Below, in pieces: positions 10,447 to 19,796 of a DNA stretch of 64,000 bases. Made by a program: the position numbers and the translations under genes. How positions within the stretch are numbered: position 1 is the first letter of the stretch; every line of letters starts with the position of its first letter. The notes under the pieces were generated by a model that worked only from the letters and a program-made list of their open reading frames with translations, was not told the origin of the DNA and made no database searches. Source of the stretch: Polynucleobacter sp. UK-Gri1-W3 (GTDB lineage Bacteria > Pseudomonadota > Gammaproteobacteria > Burkholderiales > Burkholderiaceae); contig NZ_JACVQA010000001.1 in NCBI RefSeq assembly GCF_018881595.1, forward strand, positions 371,625-435,624, in the 5' to 3' direction.

Positions 10447-11316
10447 ATGGCAAGCACAAAAGAGATACGATCTAAGATCAAGAGCGTGCAAAACACGCGC
10501 AAGATCACGAAGGCAATGGAAATGGTCGCCGCATCCAAGATGCGTCGCGCCCAGGAGCGCATGCGTAATGCGCGTCCCTATGCTGAAAAAATTCGTGAGA
10601 TTGTTGCTAACCTTTCTAAAGCAAATCCCGAGTTTCGCCCTGCTTACATGGCAACTCGTGAAGTGAAGAAAGTTGGCACGATTTTGGTTACAACCGACAA
10701 AGGCTTGTGCGGTGGTTTAAATACCAACGTCTTGCGTTTGATTGCTAACCAAGTGCGCGATTTACAGGACAAGAATGTTGAGATTGCGTACACCGCAATT
10801 GGTTCAAAAGGCCTGCAATTTCTAAATCGCTCAAAAGCAAAATTGATTTCTCAAACAATCCAAATTGGTGACACACCACATATGGATGTTTTGATTGGCG
10901 CAATTGTTGCCCAATTAGAAGCGTTTGAGCGTGGCGAGATTGATGCTGTTTATTTGGCATACACCCGCTTTGTAAATGCAATGAAACAAGAGCCTGTTTT
11001 AGAAAAACTCTTGCCCTTGGAGTCAGAAGCTTTGACTCCACAAGAGAAAACAGGCAATTCTTGGGATTACATCTATGAACCTGATGCAGAGTCCATTTTG
11101 AATGGCCTGCTAAAGCGTTATGTAGAGGCAATGATTTATCAAGCTGTTGCTGAAAATATGGCTTCAGAACAATCTGCACGTATGGTCTCAATGAAGGCCG
11201 CTTCAGATAATGCGAAGAATGTAATCGGCGAATTGCAATTGGAATACAACAAAACACGACAGGCTGCTATTACTAAAGAGTTGTCAGAAATTGTTGGCGG
11301 AGCGGCTGCGGTTTAA
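10447..11316 (+). CDS. atpG: F1Fo ATP synthase subunit gamma
   Basis: Central rotor shaft. The 289-aa protein begins with the coiled-coil helix [20 protein letters not shown], contains the conserved [11 protein letters not shown] segment, and ends with a second long helix (NYNKTRQA-type, here [20 protein letters not shown]). Both ends pair in the alpha3-beta3 cavity and drive the catalytic cycle. It lies 17 nt after atpA. Confidence 0.97.
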   Translation: MASTKEIRSKIKSVQNTRKITKAMEMVAASKMRRAQERMRNARPYAEKIREIVANLSKANPEFRPAYMATREVKKVGTILVTTDKGLCGGLNTNVLRLIANQVRDLQDKNVEIAYTAIGSKGLQFLNRSKAKLISQTIQIGDTPHMDVLIGAIVAQLEAFERGEIDAVYLAYTRFVNAMKQEPVLEKLLPLESEALTPQEKTGNSWDYIYEPDAESILNGLLKRYVEAMIYQAVAENMASEQSARMVSMKAASDNAKNVIGELQLEYNKTRQAAITKELSEIVGGAAAV

Positions 11317-11356
11317 GCGGTTAGCGTTTAAGAATACGAAAGAATTCAGGAATTAA

Positions 11357-12772
<1,416 letters not shown>

Positions 12773-12793
12773 TCGAACTCATCTAGGGAAATT

Positions 12794-13210
12794 ATGTCAA
12801 CCATACGCGTCGATGTAGTAAGTGCTGAGCAGTCTATTTTCAGCGGGGAAGCTAAGTTTGTTGCGCTTCCCGGCGAAAGTGGTGAGCTCGGCATTTTGCG
12901 CGGCCACACCCCTTTGATTACACGCATTCGTCCAGGTTCAGTTCGTATTGAAAAAGCTGATGGTGATGAAGAGTTTGTATTCGTAGCAGGTGGCTATTTA
13001 GAGGTTCAGCCAGATCGCGTTACCGTATTAGCAGACACTGCTATTCGCGGCCATGATCTTGATGAAGCTAAAGCTATTGAAGCTAAAAAACGTGCTGAAG
13101 AAGCTATGCAAAACCGTAGTACTGACTTTGATTTGGCCTTGGCCCAATCTGAGTTTGCAATAGCCGCGGCGCAATTGGCTGCAATTGCTCGTTTTCGTCG
13201 TAAAAAGTAA
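12794..13210 (+). CDS. atpC: F1Fo ATP synthase subunit epsilon
   Basis: Rotor subunit and intrinsic inhibitor of ATP hydrolysis. The 138-aa protein has the N-terminal beta sandwich (conserved [17 protein letters not shown]) and the C-terminal helical hairpin from about residue 85. The gene ends four bases before the hairpin that probably terminates the operon. Confidence 0.96.
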   Translation: MSTIRVDVVSAEQSIFSGEAKFVALPGESGELGILRGHTPLITRIRPGSVRIEKADGDEEFVFVAGGYLEVQPDRVTVLADTAIRGHDLDEAKAIEAKKRAEEAMQNRSTDFDLALAQSEFAIAAAQLAAIARFRRKK

Positions 13211-13213
13211 TAG

Positions 13214-13248
13214 CCGGTCATCTCCTTGTTGTTAAATGATCGGTTTTT
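13214..13248 (+). terminator. Probable atp-operon terminator overlapping the hemE start
   Basis: CCGGTCAT (13214-13221) pairs fully with ATGATCGG (13236-13243), including one G-U pair, across a 14-nt loop. TTTTT (13244-13248) follows. The hemE start codon lies in the loop and the T run is hemE codon sequence. Confidence 0.65.
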
Positions 13249-14338
13249 AAAGGCCTGCCTGGGCGAAGCGGTTGATCAAACACCGCTTTGGCTCATGCGT
13301 CAAGCCGGTCGATATCTCCCCGAGTACAACGCTACTCGCGCTAGAGCCGGAAGTTTTTTAGGCCTCGCAAAAAATCCTGCATATGCCACAGAAGTAACGC
13401 TTCAGCCTTTGGATCGCTATCCATTAGATGCGGCGATTTTATTTTCTGATATTTTGACCATTCCAGATGCGATGGGATTGGGTCTGAAATTTACTGCAGG
13501 CGAAGGCCCAAGCTTTGAACACCCCCTTCGCACTGAAGAGGCGGTTAAAAAATTACGCGTTGCTGATATGGATCAACTTACATATGTTTTTGATGCTGTT
13601 TCAGAAATTCGTAAAGCGCTTATTCAGGATGGCAAACAACGCGTTCCATTGATTGGCTTCTCTGGAAGTCCTTGGACGTTAGCTTGCTACATGATTGATG
13701 GCTCGAGCGCTGACGATTTTCGTCATGCCAAGACGATGATGTTTAGTCGCCCCGATTTGATGCAGCACATTCTAGACATCAACGCGCAATCGGTGGCCGA
13801 TTATTTAACCGAGCAAGTAAAAGCTGGCGCACAAGCCTTGATGATTTTTGACACCTGGGGCGGAATGCTTCCAGATGGCTGGTATCAAAGAATGTCTCTG
13901 GCCTCGATGCAAAAAGTAATTGCTTTATTGCCACGCGAGCATGAAGGCAAAAAAATTCCAGTCATCATGTTTACTAAAGGTGGTGCAATTTGGCTAAATG
14001 ACATGGCACAAGTTGGCGCCGATGTGATTGCTATTGATTGGACAATGTCACTCAGTCGCGCCCGTAAACAATTGCTAACCCTTAACAAGCCCTTGGCATT
14101 ACAAGGCAATTTAGACCCGCTTATTCTGTTCTCAGAGCCAAAACAAATTGCAGAGCAGGCTAACCTTCTGCTGGAGGATCTGGCGAGCGCCCCAGCCCTT
14201 AAGCCGGGCTTGCATCCTCTGGACGGACATATCTTTAATCTAGGGCATGGAATTTCTCAGTTCACTCCACCCGAAAGCGTCACAGCCCTCTCTGAAGCAG
14301 TTATTAATCGCTCAAGGGCTCTCAGGGCAAAGTCATAA
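13226..14338 (+). CDS. hemE: Uroporphyrinogen decarboxylase HemE
   Basis: Cytoplasmic haem-pathway enzyme that decarboxylates the four acetate side chains of uroporphyrinogen III to give coproporphyrinogen III. The 370-aa product shows the signature [10 protein letters not shown] (25-34), the [16 protein letters not shown] segment and the C-terminal GHGI segment. No in-frame ATG exists at the N-terminus; the ATG at 13236 is out of frame. TTG at 13226 or the adjacent TTG at 13229 starts LLNDRFLKA, the conserved N-terminus of the family. The start codon lies inside the loop of a terminator-like hairpin, so initiation may depend on RNA folding or on a transcript starting elsewhere. It has the same orientation as atpC, 15 nt downstream. 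Confidence 0.95.
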   Translation: MLLNDRFLKACLGEAVDQTPLWLMRQAGRYLPEYNATRARAGSFLGLAKNPAYATEVTLQPLDRYPLDAAILFSDILTIPDAMGLGLKFTAGEGPSFEHPLRTEEAVKKLRVADMDQLTYVFDAVSEIRKALIQDGKQRVPLIGFSGSPWTLACYMIDGSSADDFRHAKTMMFSRPDLMQHILDINAQSVADYLTEQVKAGAQALMIFDTWGGMLPDGWYQRMSLASMQKVIALLPREHEGKKIPVIMFTKGGAIWLNDMAQVGADVIAIDWTMSLSRARKQLLTLNKPLALQGNLDPLILFSEPKQIAEQANLLLEDLASAPALKPGLHPLDGHIFNLGHGISQFTPPESVTALSEAVINRSRALRAKS

Positions 14339-14603
14339 TACTGAGTGACTGCTAACTTGCCATTGAAATTTTTAATGAAAGTTATGCACAGATAGCGGGA
14401 ATATTCGAAATTCAGTGAGATTGCGAATAAAGATGAAAATTCACTTTTGAATACGAATATAAGTCTTTGATTTATATATAAAATTACTAAAAAGCTTTAA
14501 AAGAGTGCAAAAACTAAAAGCTGATAAATTAGCTTATAAATCAGAATCCTCTGATGATATCCACAGACTTATCCACAAGCAAAATAGAGTTTTGAAGTAA
14601 ATC
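14339..14603. other. AT-rich gap with DnaA-box sequences; candidate origin or DnaA-binding locus
   Basis: No gene fits here. The gap holds TTATGCACA at 14382-14390, the one-mismatch box ATATCCACA at 14557-14565 and a perfect TTATCCACA at 14569-14577, all on the + strand. An AT-only run (TTTATATATAAAATTA) is near 14470. An interrupted inverted repeat pairs 14401-14418 (ATATTCG, ATTCA, GTGA) with 14441-14460 (TCAC, TGAAT, CGAATAT). These are features of a bacterial origin or DnaA-titration site. The nearby parS sites agree with origin proximity, but dnaA itself is not in the window. Confidence 0.45.
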
Positions 14604-16730
14604 ATGCCCCCTCCGATCGTAGTCCAAGTCATCATTGATAAGCCCCTTGCCCAGGGCTTTGACTACTTGTGGGACGAAAATTTACTGGGAGGCCTTCCAG
14701 TGGTGGGCTCAATAGTCGAGGTTCCTTTTGGGCGTAGCATGCTCGTGGGAATGGTAATTAAAGTAAGCGCTTACTCTGATTATGAAATAGATAAATTAAA
14801 GGGCGTAACTAAGGTTCCCCCGCTGCCCCCTTTGGACCCAGCTGTTTTGCGCCTAATGAATTTTGCAAGCCAGTATTACATTCATGCACTTGGCGAGACC
14901 ATTATTCCAACCATTCCCCAGATGTGGAAAAAGCCAGACGACTGGGAAAAGATTCCCAAGAAATTGGCTGCGGATGAAGAAAAGAAGAAGAAAAAAACTC
15001 TGCCAGAAATAAGCGAGGGATTTATTGATGAGCACCTCTTAAATGATGGGCAAAAACTAGCGCTTGAAAAATTACGCAATTTCCCAGCAAATGAATTCAA
15101 GGCGATTCTTTTGCAAGGACAAACTGGTAGCGGAAAAACCGCTGTATTTTTAAATTGGTTGAGTGGAATTTTGCAGGATGCAAGTGCGCAAGTATTGCTC
15201 TTGGTTCCAGAAATAAATTTAACGCCACAATTAGAGCGAAGAGTCCGCGCCTATTTTCCAGATAAAAAAATGGTTGTACTTCACAGTGGCGTGAGTGAAA
15301 AAGTAAGAGGTATTGCTTGGTATGAAGCATTGACTGGTAAAGCCCAAATTATTTTGGGAACAAGATTGGCGGCTTTAACGCCCCTGCCGAATCTTCGTGC
15401 CATTGTTGTCGATGAAGAGCATGACCCATCATATAAGCAGCAAGATGGTATTCGATATTCTGCGCGTGATCTGGCCGTTTGGCGCGCTCATGATCTCAAG
15501 ATACCGATCTTGCTTGCGTCTGCTACTCCTTCGCTTGAAACATGGATGGCAGCTCAAGCAGGTCGTTATGAATATATTCGCTTGGATCAGCGTGCACAAG
15601 GAGCAAGCTTGCCAAGTGTGCGCTTAGTCAATACGCGAGATCCTCAAGCGCAATTTAGTCCTGGTGATGCCGAAAAGCCCAAAACAAAAAGTCTGATCAC
15701 AAAGACTCTTGCTAATGCAGTCAGTAAAAACCTAGAAAGCAAACAACAAAGCTTAATACTCATCAATCGACGTGGTTATGCCCCTGTTCTTAGTTGCGGC
15801 GCGTGTTCATGGCTTTCTAAATGCGAGCAATGTACTTCATATATGGTGCTCCACAAAGCGGGTGCTTTAGGCAGGAAGTCGGTTCTGAACTGCCATCACT
15901 GTGGCCTAGTGAAGGCCATCCCAAACCATTGCCCCGATTGCGGAAACATCGATTTATCTTCTCTTGGACAAGGCACACAAAAGGTCGAGGACTCTATTGA
16001 AGAGATGTGGCCCGGCGCAAGAGTGCTGCGGGTCGATACAGACTCCAGTAGAAAGAGCAGGGGGGCGGAAGAGCTCTTTCAGCAAATTCATGAGGGCAAT
16101 ATCGACATTGTTGTTGGTACTCAAATGATTGCCAAGGGCCATGATTACCAAAATATAGGTTTGGTTGCAGTACTGGATGCTGACAGCAGACTCTTTTCCC
16201 AAGACTTTAGGGCTGCAGAAAGATTGTTTGCACAGCTGGTTCAGGTTGCAGGACGTGCTGGCCGCTCCAATAAGAGCGGCGAAATGGGCGGTGCAATTTA
16301 TATCGAAACCCAGTTTCCCGAGGCGGCCGTTTTTCAGTTTTTATTGCGCCACGATGTAGATGGTTTTTTAGCCTTTACGGCCAATGAAAGAAAAGAAGCG
16401 GGCCTGCCACCATTTGCCTATCAGGCCCTTATCCATGCAGAGGCAAAAAATCTGGATAAGGCTATTCAGTTTTTGAGTGGTCTAAAAAGGTATTTAAAAG
16501 CTCAAGGCCCTATATCTAAGGGGTTAAGGGTCTATGACCCGGTGCCAAAAGCTGTAATGCGAGTAGCTGGATCGGAGCGAGCCCAGCTTTTAGTGGAGTC
16601 TGATGACCGCAAGAATCTTCAAGAAGTCTTAGAGGTGATGGATCGTTATTTACGAGAAAACTCTCAGGGGCGCATTATCAAAGAGGGGCGTATTCGCTGG
16701 TTAATTGAACGCGACCCCATTTCCATCTAA
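14604..16730 (+). CDS. priA: Primosomal replication-restart helicase PriA
   Basis: 3'-to-5' DNA helicase that recognises stalled forks and D-loops and reloads DnaB. The 708-aa protein begins with the PriA 3'-DNA-binding domain (PPIVVQVIIDKPLAQGFDYL). It then has Walker A GQTGSGKT (172-179), the DEEH box near residue 272, and the paired zinc-binding cysteines in CGACSWLSKCEQC and CHHCGLVKAIPNHCPDC. A lysine-rich insert (KKKKKTLPEI) joins the first domain to the helicase. It follows the DnaA-box gap directly; no clear Shine-Dalgarno is visible before the ATG. Confidence 0.97.
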   Translation: MPPPIVVQVIIDKPLAQGFDYLWDENLLGGLPVVGSIVEVPFGRSMLVGMVIKVSAYSDYEIDKLKGVTKVPPLPPLDPAVLRLMNFASQYYIHALGETIIPTIPQMWKKPDDWEKIPKKLAADEEKKKKKTLPEISEGFIDEHLLNDGQKLALEKLRNFPANEFKAILLQGQTGSGKTAVFLNWLSGILQDASAQVLLLVPEINLTPQLERRVRAYFPDKKMVVLHSGVSEKVRGIAWYEALTGKAQIILGTRLAALTPLPNLRAIVVDEEHDPSYKQQDGIRYSARDLAVWRAHDLKIPILLASATPSLETWMAAQAGRYEYIRLDQRAQGASLPSVRLVNTRDPQAQFSPGDAEKPKTKSLITKTLANAVSKNLESKQQSLILINRRGYAPVLSCGACSWLSKCEQCTSYMVLHKAGALGRKSVLNCHHCGLVKAIPNHCPDCGNIDLSSLGQGTQKVEDSIEEMWPGARVLRVDTDSSRKSRGAEELFQQIHEGNIDIVVGTQMIAKGHDYQNIGLVAVLDADSRLFSQDFRAAERLFAQLVQVAGRAGRSNKSGEMGGAIYIETQFPEAAVFQFLLRHDVDGFLAFTANERKEAGLPPFAYQALIHAEAKNLDKAIQFLSGLKRYLKAQGPISKGLRVYDPVPKAVMRVAGSERAQLLVESDDRKNLQEVLEVMDRYLRENSQGRIIKEGRIRWLIERDPISI

Positions 16731-16743
16731 GCGATCTGATTTA

Positions 16744-17136
16744 TCAGGCGCCAGGCCCTGAATTATATTTTTCTAGACTTAATAGTTGGTTTAATTCAGA
16801 TGCAAGACTCTCATCAGAAGTCGGTTTGATTTTAAATAGCCATACGCCATAAGGTTTTTCATTCACAAGCTCCGGCGAAGCATCCACTTCTTCATTGAGT
16901 GCAACAATCTCTCCACTCACTGGTGCATGAATATCGCTCGCCGCCTTTACAGACTCAATTGCGGCAATGGCTTCACCCTGCTTGACTTGTTGCCCAACTT
17001 TGGGCGCTTGAAAAAACATGACATCACCTAAAGCCTCTTGCGCATGATTGCTAATACCAACCCACACCAAGCCATCATCTTCCTGAGTGGCCCATTCATG
17101 AGTTTCTGCAAATTTAAATGTATCTTGGCTTTTCAT
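16744..17136 (-). CDS. gcvH: Glycine cleavage system H protein
   Basis: Lipoyl carrier protein that shuttles the aminomethyl group between the P, T and L proteins of glycine cleavage, and can also serve in lipoate transfer. The 130-aa protein shows the lipoylation motif ESVKAASDIHAP with the modified lysine at residue 64, and the family C-terminal KPYGVWLFKIKP. I chose the ATG at 17136 because AAAGGATAA lies about 9 nt upstream and the N-terminus then matches the family. A frame extension to 17190 adds 18 unlikely residues. gcvT and gcvP are not next to it. It is convergent with priA. Confidence 0.95.
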   Translation of the reverse strand: MKSQDTFKFAETHEWATQEDDGLVWVGISNHAQEALGDVMFFQAPKVGQQVKQGEAIAAIESVKAASDIHAPVSGEIVALNEEVDASPELVNEKPYGVWLFKIKPTSDESLASELNQLLSLEKYNSGPGA

Positions 17137-17215
17137 TGTTTTATCCTTTAGAGGCATTTTATGCTGACTCCCATAAACTAGCTTGCCCAATGATTCACTT
17201 AACCGCTTTGTATAT

Positions 17216-17860
17216 ATGCCAATTAAATTAGGAATTGTTCCAGTTACGCCCTATGAGCAAAATTGCTCAATCTTGGTTTGCCAAGAGACTGGCGACGCTG
17301 CCGTGGTTGATCCAGGTGGTGATATTGAAAAAATTCTCGAGGGCGTTCAACAGATGGGCGGTAAGGTTAAAAAGATTTTGCTAACCCATGGACACCTTGA
17401 TCACTGCGCAGCCGCAAAGGACCTGGCCGATCAGTTGGGCGCACCCATTGAGGGCCCACAAGAGGATGAGCGTTTTTGGATTGATCAATTACCAGAGCAA
17501 ACGATGCGCTTTGGATTTGGACACGCTAAAGTTTTTGAACCTGACCGATGGCTAAACAATGGTGATCATGTGCAGGTAGGTAATGTTGATCTTGAAGTTT
17601 TTCATTGTCCAGGACACACTCCGGGCCACATTGTATTTTTTGATAAAGAAGATCGTTTAGCAATTGTTGGCGATGTTTTGTTCGCCGGCTCAATTGGTAG
17701 AACAGATTTTCCTCGCGGCAATCATGCGGATTTAATTCATGCGATAAAAACGAAACTGTGGCCTCTAGGTGATGATGTTCAGTTTGTGCCAGGACATGGG
17801 CCAATGTCTACGTTCGGAAAAGAACGTAGAACCAATCCCTATGTTGGGGATGGTGCTTAA
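17216..17860 (+). CDS. Metallo-beta-lactamase-fold hydrolase (glyoxalase II-like, YcbL type)
   Basis: Cytoplasmic enzyme of the metallo-beta-lactamase superfamily. The 214-aa product shows the binuclear metal motif THGHLDH (residues 57-63), the third-ligand region CPGHTPGH, and VGDVLF with the bridging aspartate, plus VPGHGP near the C-terminus. This short form without the glyoxalase II C-terminal domain is most like E. coli YcbL; a hydroxyacylglutathione hydrolase activity is possible but not shown by the sequence. I chose the ATG at 17216; a TTG at 17183 would add 11 residues. It is divergent from gcvH. Confidence 0.88.
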   Translation: MPIKLGIVPVTPYEQNCSILVCQETGDAAVVDPGGDIEKILEGVQQMGGKVKKILLTHGHLDHCAAAKDLADQLGAPIEGPQEDERFWIDQLPEQTMRFGFGHAKVFEPDRWLNNGDHVQVGNVDLEVFHCPGHTPGHIVFFDKEDRLAIVGDVLFAGSIGRTDFPRGNHADLIHAIKTKLWPLGDDVQFVPGHGPMSTFGKERRTNPYVGDGA

Positions 17861-17880
17861 ATCTTTTACTTCAGATGAAT

Positions 17881-18066
17881 TTAGGTTTTTGCAGAACCAG
17901 TACGATGTGTACGGTTGTATAAACAGCTTGCGCAGATCCAGCGCTGCTTGCGATTACTTGTCGGAATCCATGTGCCACCCTCAAGTCGTTTTTCACGGCT
18001 GCAAGAAGAGCAAAATTTTAAGCTCTGAGAGGATTCTTGGGTAGCTGCTGGAGTCGAGGTAGTCAT
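17881..18066 (-). CDS. Small double-CxxC protein of unknown function
   Basis: A 61-aa product with Cys19-x2-Cys22 and Cys45-x2-Cys48 (CSSC and CASC), spaced like a zinc ribbon, a Ser/Thr-rich first 18 residues and a basic tail. I do not recognise the family. The frame extends upstream to 18201 into the desaturase gene, but the ATG at 18066 places the start just outside that gene. The Shine-Dalgarno is weak. The regular cysteine pairs and the fit between flanking genes support real coding; conservation would settle it. Confidence 0.5.
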   Translation of the reverse strand: MTTSTPAATQESSQSLKFCSSCSREKRLEGGTWIPTSNRKQRWICASCLYNRTHRTGSAKT

Positions 18067-18106
18067 GGGCAATCCGGGTAAGGCAAATCTTATACAGAGA
18101 TCTATT

Positions 18107-19249
18107 TTACCCGTTTTGTCCCGCTGGGGCTGGGCTGAGCACAACTCGCACTGAATCAGCCGTTTTGTTGCCATCGAAATCAAGCCAGGCCTTATTTTCA
18201 AAGTCGTAGAGCTTGCACTTGCGAGCAGTATCGAAGTACCAGCCCCAAGAGAACTTTTGAATGAAAATACGCTCTGGAAGGATGGTTTCTAGCGTTTGCT
18301 GGGCTTCTGGCAGGCGATAGAGCGGGACGCTCATGTCCACATGGTGAGCCGTATGCTCCATGATGTGGTGCATCAATTTGCCCCAAATCCAGCTAAATGT
18401 CAGATGAACAGTTGTTGATACAAATGGCTGGGCGCGTAACCACTCCGATTTCTTGTCGTACCAAGATACCTTTGGATGGGTATGGTGCACGTAGACCACA
18501 AAACCAATCATGCCGTTCCAGAACAAGAATGGAACTGCAAAGCCAGTGATCAAACCGAGCCAAATGGACTGTCCAGTGGCAATGGCTCCGGCAATTAAGC
18601 AGCCAATCCAAACGATTGCAAATGCAGTAACAAGTAAATTGTCTTTTAAGAAAATAGGACGGTCGCCAGGTTTATTTTTAGCATTTGGGAAGTACTCACG
18701 TCTCCACCAAATTTCAATGAGGTAATAAAAAACAGGGCCCCAGCCACTACGGTAAAGGCGCTCTACAGCCTTACGCCATGGGGGAAGCGCGTCGTATTCT
18801 GATTTCGATAAAGGCGCCCAAACAAAATCAAAACCCTTCAGATTGGTTTGGCCATGGTGTACAACGTTGTGACCAACATCCCACAAGCTATATGGCGTAA
18901 GCGATGGCAAAAACGCAATGCGACCTAAAACTTTGTTAAGTTCGCGATTTGGCGTGAAGCTCTGATGACAAGCATCATGACCCAGAATAAAGATGCGACC
19001 AGTTACAAATCCGGCAATAAGACCAAAAACAATTTTCAGCAAGACGCTCTCTACGAAGATCGTTCCCGCGATACAGCCTAGCCACAGGAAAGCATCAATT
19101 GCTAAGAGCATGATTGCGCGCCCAGTTTCGCCTTGTGCCATTGGGATTAGCCAGCTTCGAATGATTTTTCGATGCGGTAATGGCGCCTCTGGTGACAAAG
19201 GATTATTTAGGGAAGGCTCTGAAAGGGCTGAATTTAGATGTGTAGACAC
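18107..19249 (-). CDS. Membrane fatty-acid desaturase (DesA-like)
   Basis: Integral-membrane di-iron desaturase that introduces a double bond into acyl chains. The sequence has the three histidine boxes HDACH, HNVVHH and HTAHH (about residues 95-99, 131-136 and 303-307 in the longer form) and about four transmembrane helices in the usual 2+2 order. The spacing fits the acyl-lipid delta-12/omega-6 type, but the position of the double bond cannot be read from sequence. GTG at 19249 gives MSTHLN and 380 aa; TTG at 19261 would add four residues. No strong Shine-Dalgarno marks either. It stands alone; its electron donor is not nearby. Confidence 0.87.
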   Translation of the reverse strand: MSTHLNSALSEPSLNNPLSPEAPLPHRKIIRSWLIPMAQGETGRAIMLLAIDAFLWLGCIAGTIFVESVLLKIVFGLIAGFVTGRIFILGHDACHQSFTPNRELNKVLGRIAFLPSLTPYSLWDVGHNVVHHGQTNLKGFDFVWAPLSKSEYDALPPWRKAVERLYRSGWGPVFYYLIEIWWRREYFPNAKNKPGDRPIFLKDNLLVTAFAIVWIGCLIAGAIATGQSIWLGLITGFAVPFLFWNGMIGFVVYVHHTHPKVSWYDKKSEWLRAQPFVSTTVHLTFSWIWGKLMHHIMEHTAHHVDMSVPLYRLPEAQQTLETILPERIFIQKFSWGWYFDTARKCKLYDFENKAWLDFDGNKTADSVRVVLSPAPAGQNG

Positions 19250-19332
19250 GATAAGAATCAATAAGTTAGATGCAAATAATAGCGGTTTTCATGATTTGTC
19301 GCATGATGTATGTCAAAAAACCCCTCTAGTTT

Positions 19333-19408
19333 TGGCGCGCCCGGCAGGAATCGAACCTGCGACCCTTGGCTTCGGAGGCCAATACTCTATCCACTGAGCT
19401 ACGGGCGC
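19333..19408 (-). tRNA. tRNA-Arg(CCG)
   Basis: On the minus strand the acceptor arms GCGCCCG and CGGGCGC pair fully. The D loop, a CTCCGAA anticodon loop (anticodon CCG, reads CGG), a T loop TTCGATT, discriminator G and encoded CCA are all present, 76 nt in total. A TACAAT at minus-strand 19438-19433 could be its -10. Confidence 0.97.
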
Positions 19409-19463
19409 TAATCACAAACTAGCTACCCCTCCATTGTAAGTGCCCAGAAGCCCGCTCTCTAGT

Positions 19464-19469
19464 TATAAT
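19464..19469 (+). promoter_or_regulatory. Perfect -10 hexamer upstream of the 77-aa gene
   Basis: TATAAT about 42 nt before the ATG at 19511. Only a poor -35 (TGCCCA at 19441-19446, 17-bp spacer) is visible. Confidence 0.45.
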
Positions 19470-19510
19470 CTCGGCAGTTCAACCCTAAACCCGTCAAACG
19501 ATAAATTCTT

Positions 19511-19744
19511 ATGAGCAACGAGCACGGAAGTCTGATTAAGTCCCCAAAACAACTCATCATCATGGTGTTTGCAAGCTTTTTTGTGCCACTCATCATTATT
19601 CTGTTGCTGATGGTATTTGTGAACAATGGCAAGCGAGTAGATTCGGCCGCCTCTTCTGATCAAATCATCAAACCTGTGGGACAACTCAATTTTAAAGATG
19701 CTAGCGAGCCTGCGGCTCCGGCTCCGGCTGCTAGCGCCAAATAA
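19511..19744 (+). CDS. Small membrane protein resembling a cytochrome c N-terminal anchor
   Basis: A 77-aa protein with a short polar N-terminus, SLIKSPKQLI, one hydrophobic helix at about residues 16-38 and a Pro/Ala-rich tail. The pattern SLIK-S/T-PKQLI, then a helix, then a PVGQLNF-like segment recalls the membrane anchor of betaproteobacterial cytochrome c5-type proteins; this is from memory and was not aligned. Here the protein stops before any CxxCH, so the haem domain is absent. A clear promoter -10 and a terminator bracket it, so it is a complete single-gene unit and not a window artefact. Function unknown. Confidence 0.75.
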   Translation: MSNEHGSLIKSPKQLIIMVFASFFVPLIIILLLMVFVNNGKRVDSAASSDQIIKPVGQLNFKDASEPAAPAPAASAK

Positions 19745-19761
19745 GTCTTCGGCGCATATTC

Positions 19762-19788
19762 AAAAGCTGGCTACATGCCAGCTTTTTT
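19762..19788. terminator. Bidirectional intrinsic terminator
   Basis: AAAAGCTGGC (19762-19771) and GCCAGCTTTT (19777-19786) form a perfect 10-bp stem with a 5-nt loop. T6 follows on + and A4 precedes, so it can end both the 77-aa gene (+) and rsmI (-). Confidence 0.9.
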
Positions 19789-19796
19789 ATTTCCGT

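Noticed and set aside
10745-11257. 170-aa open frame antisense to atpG
   Set aside because: A shadow of the atpG codon pattern, no ribosome-binding site, no recognisable domain.
17137-17190. Longer N-terminus for gcvH
   Set aside because: The ATG at 17136 has a good Shine-Dalgarno and gives the family N-terminus; the extension would overlap the region upstream of the divergent gene.
18993-19397. 134-aa open frame on the + strand opposite the desaturase start and tRNA-Arg
   Set aside because: It runs through the tRNA gene and is antisense to a well-supported desaturase, so it is not a gene.
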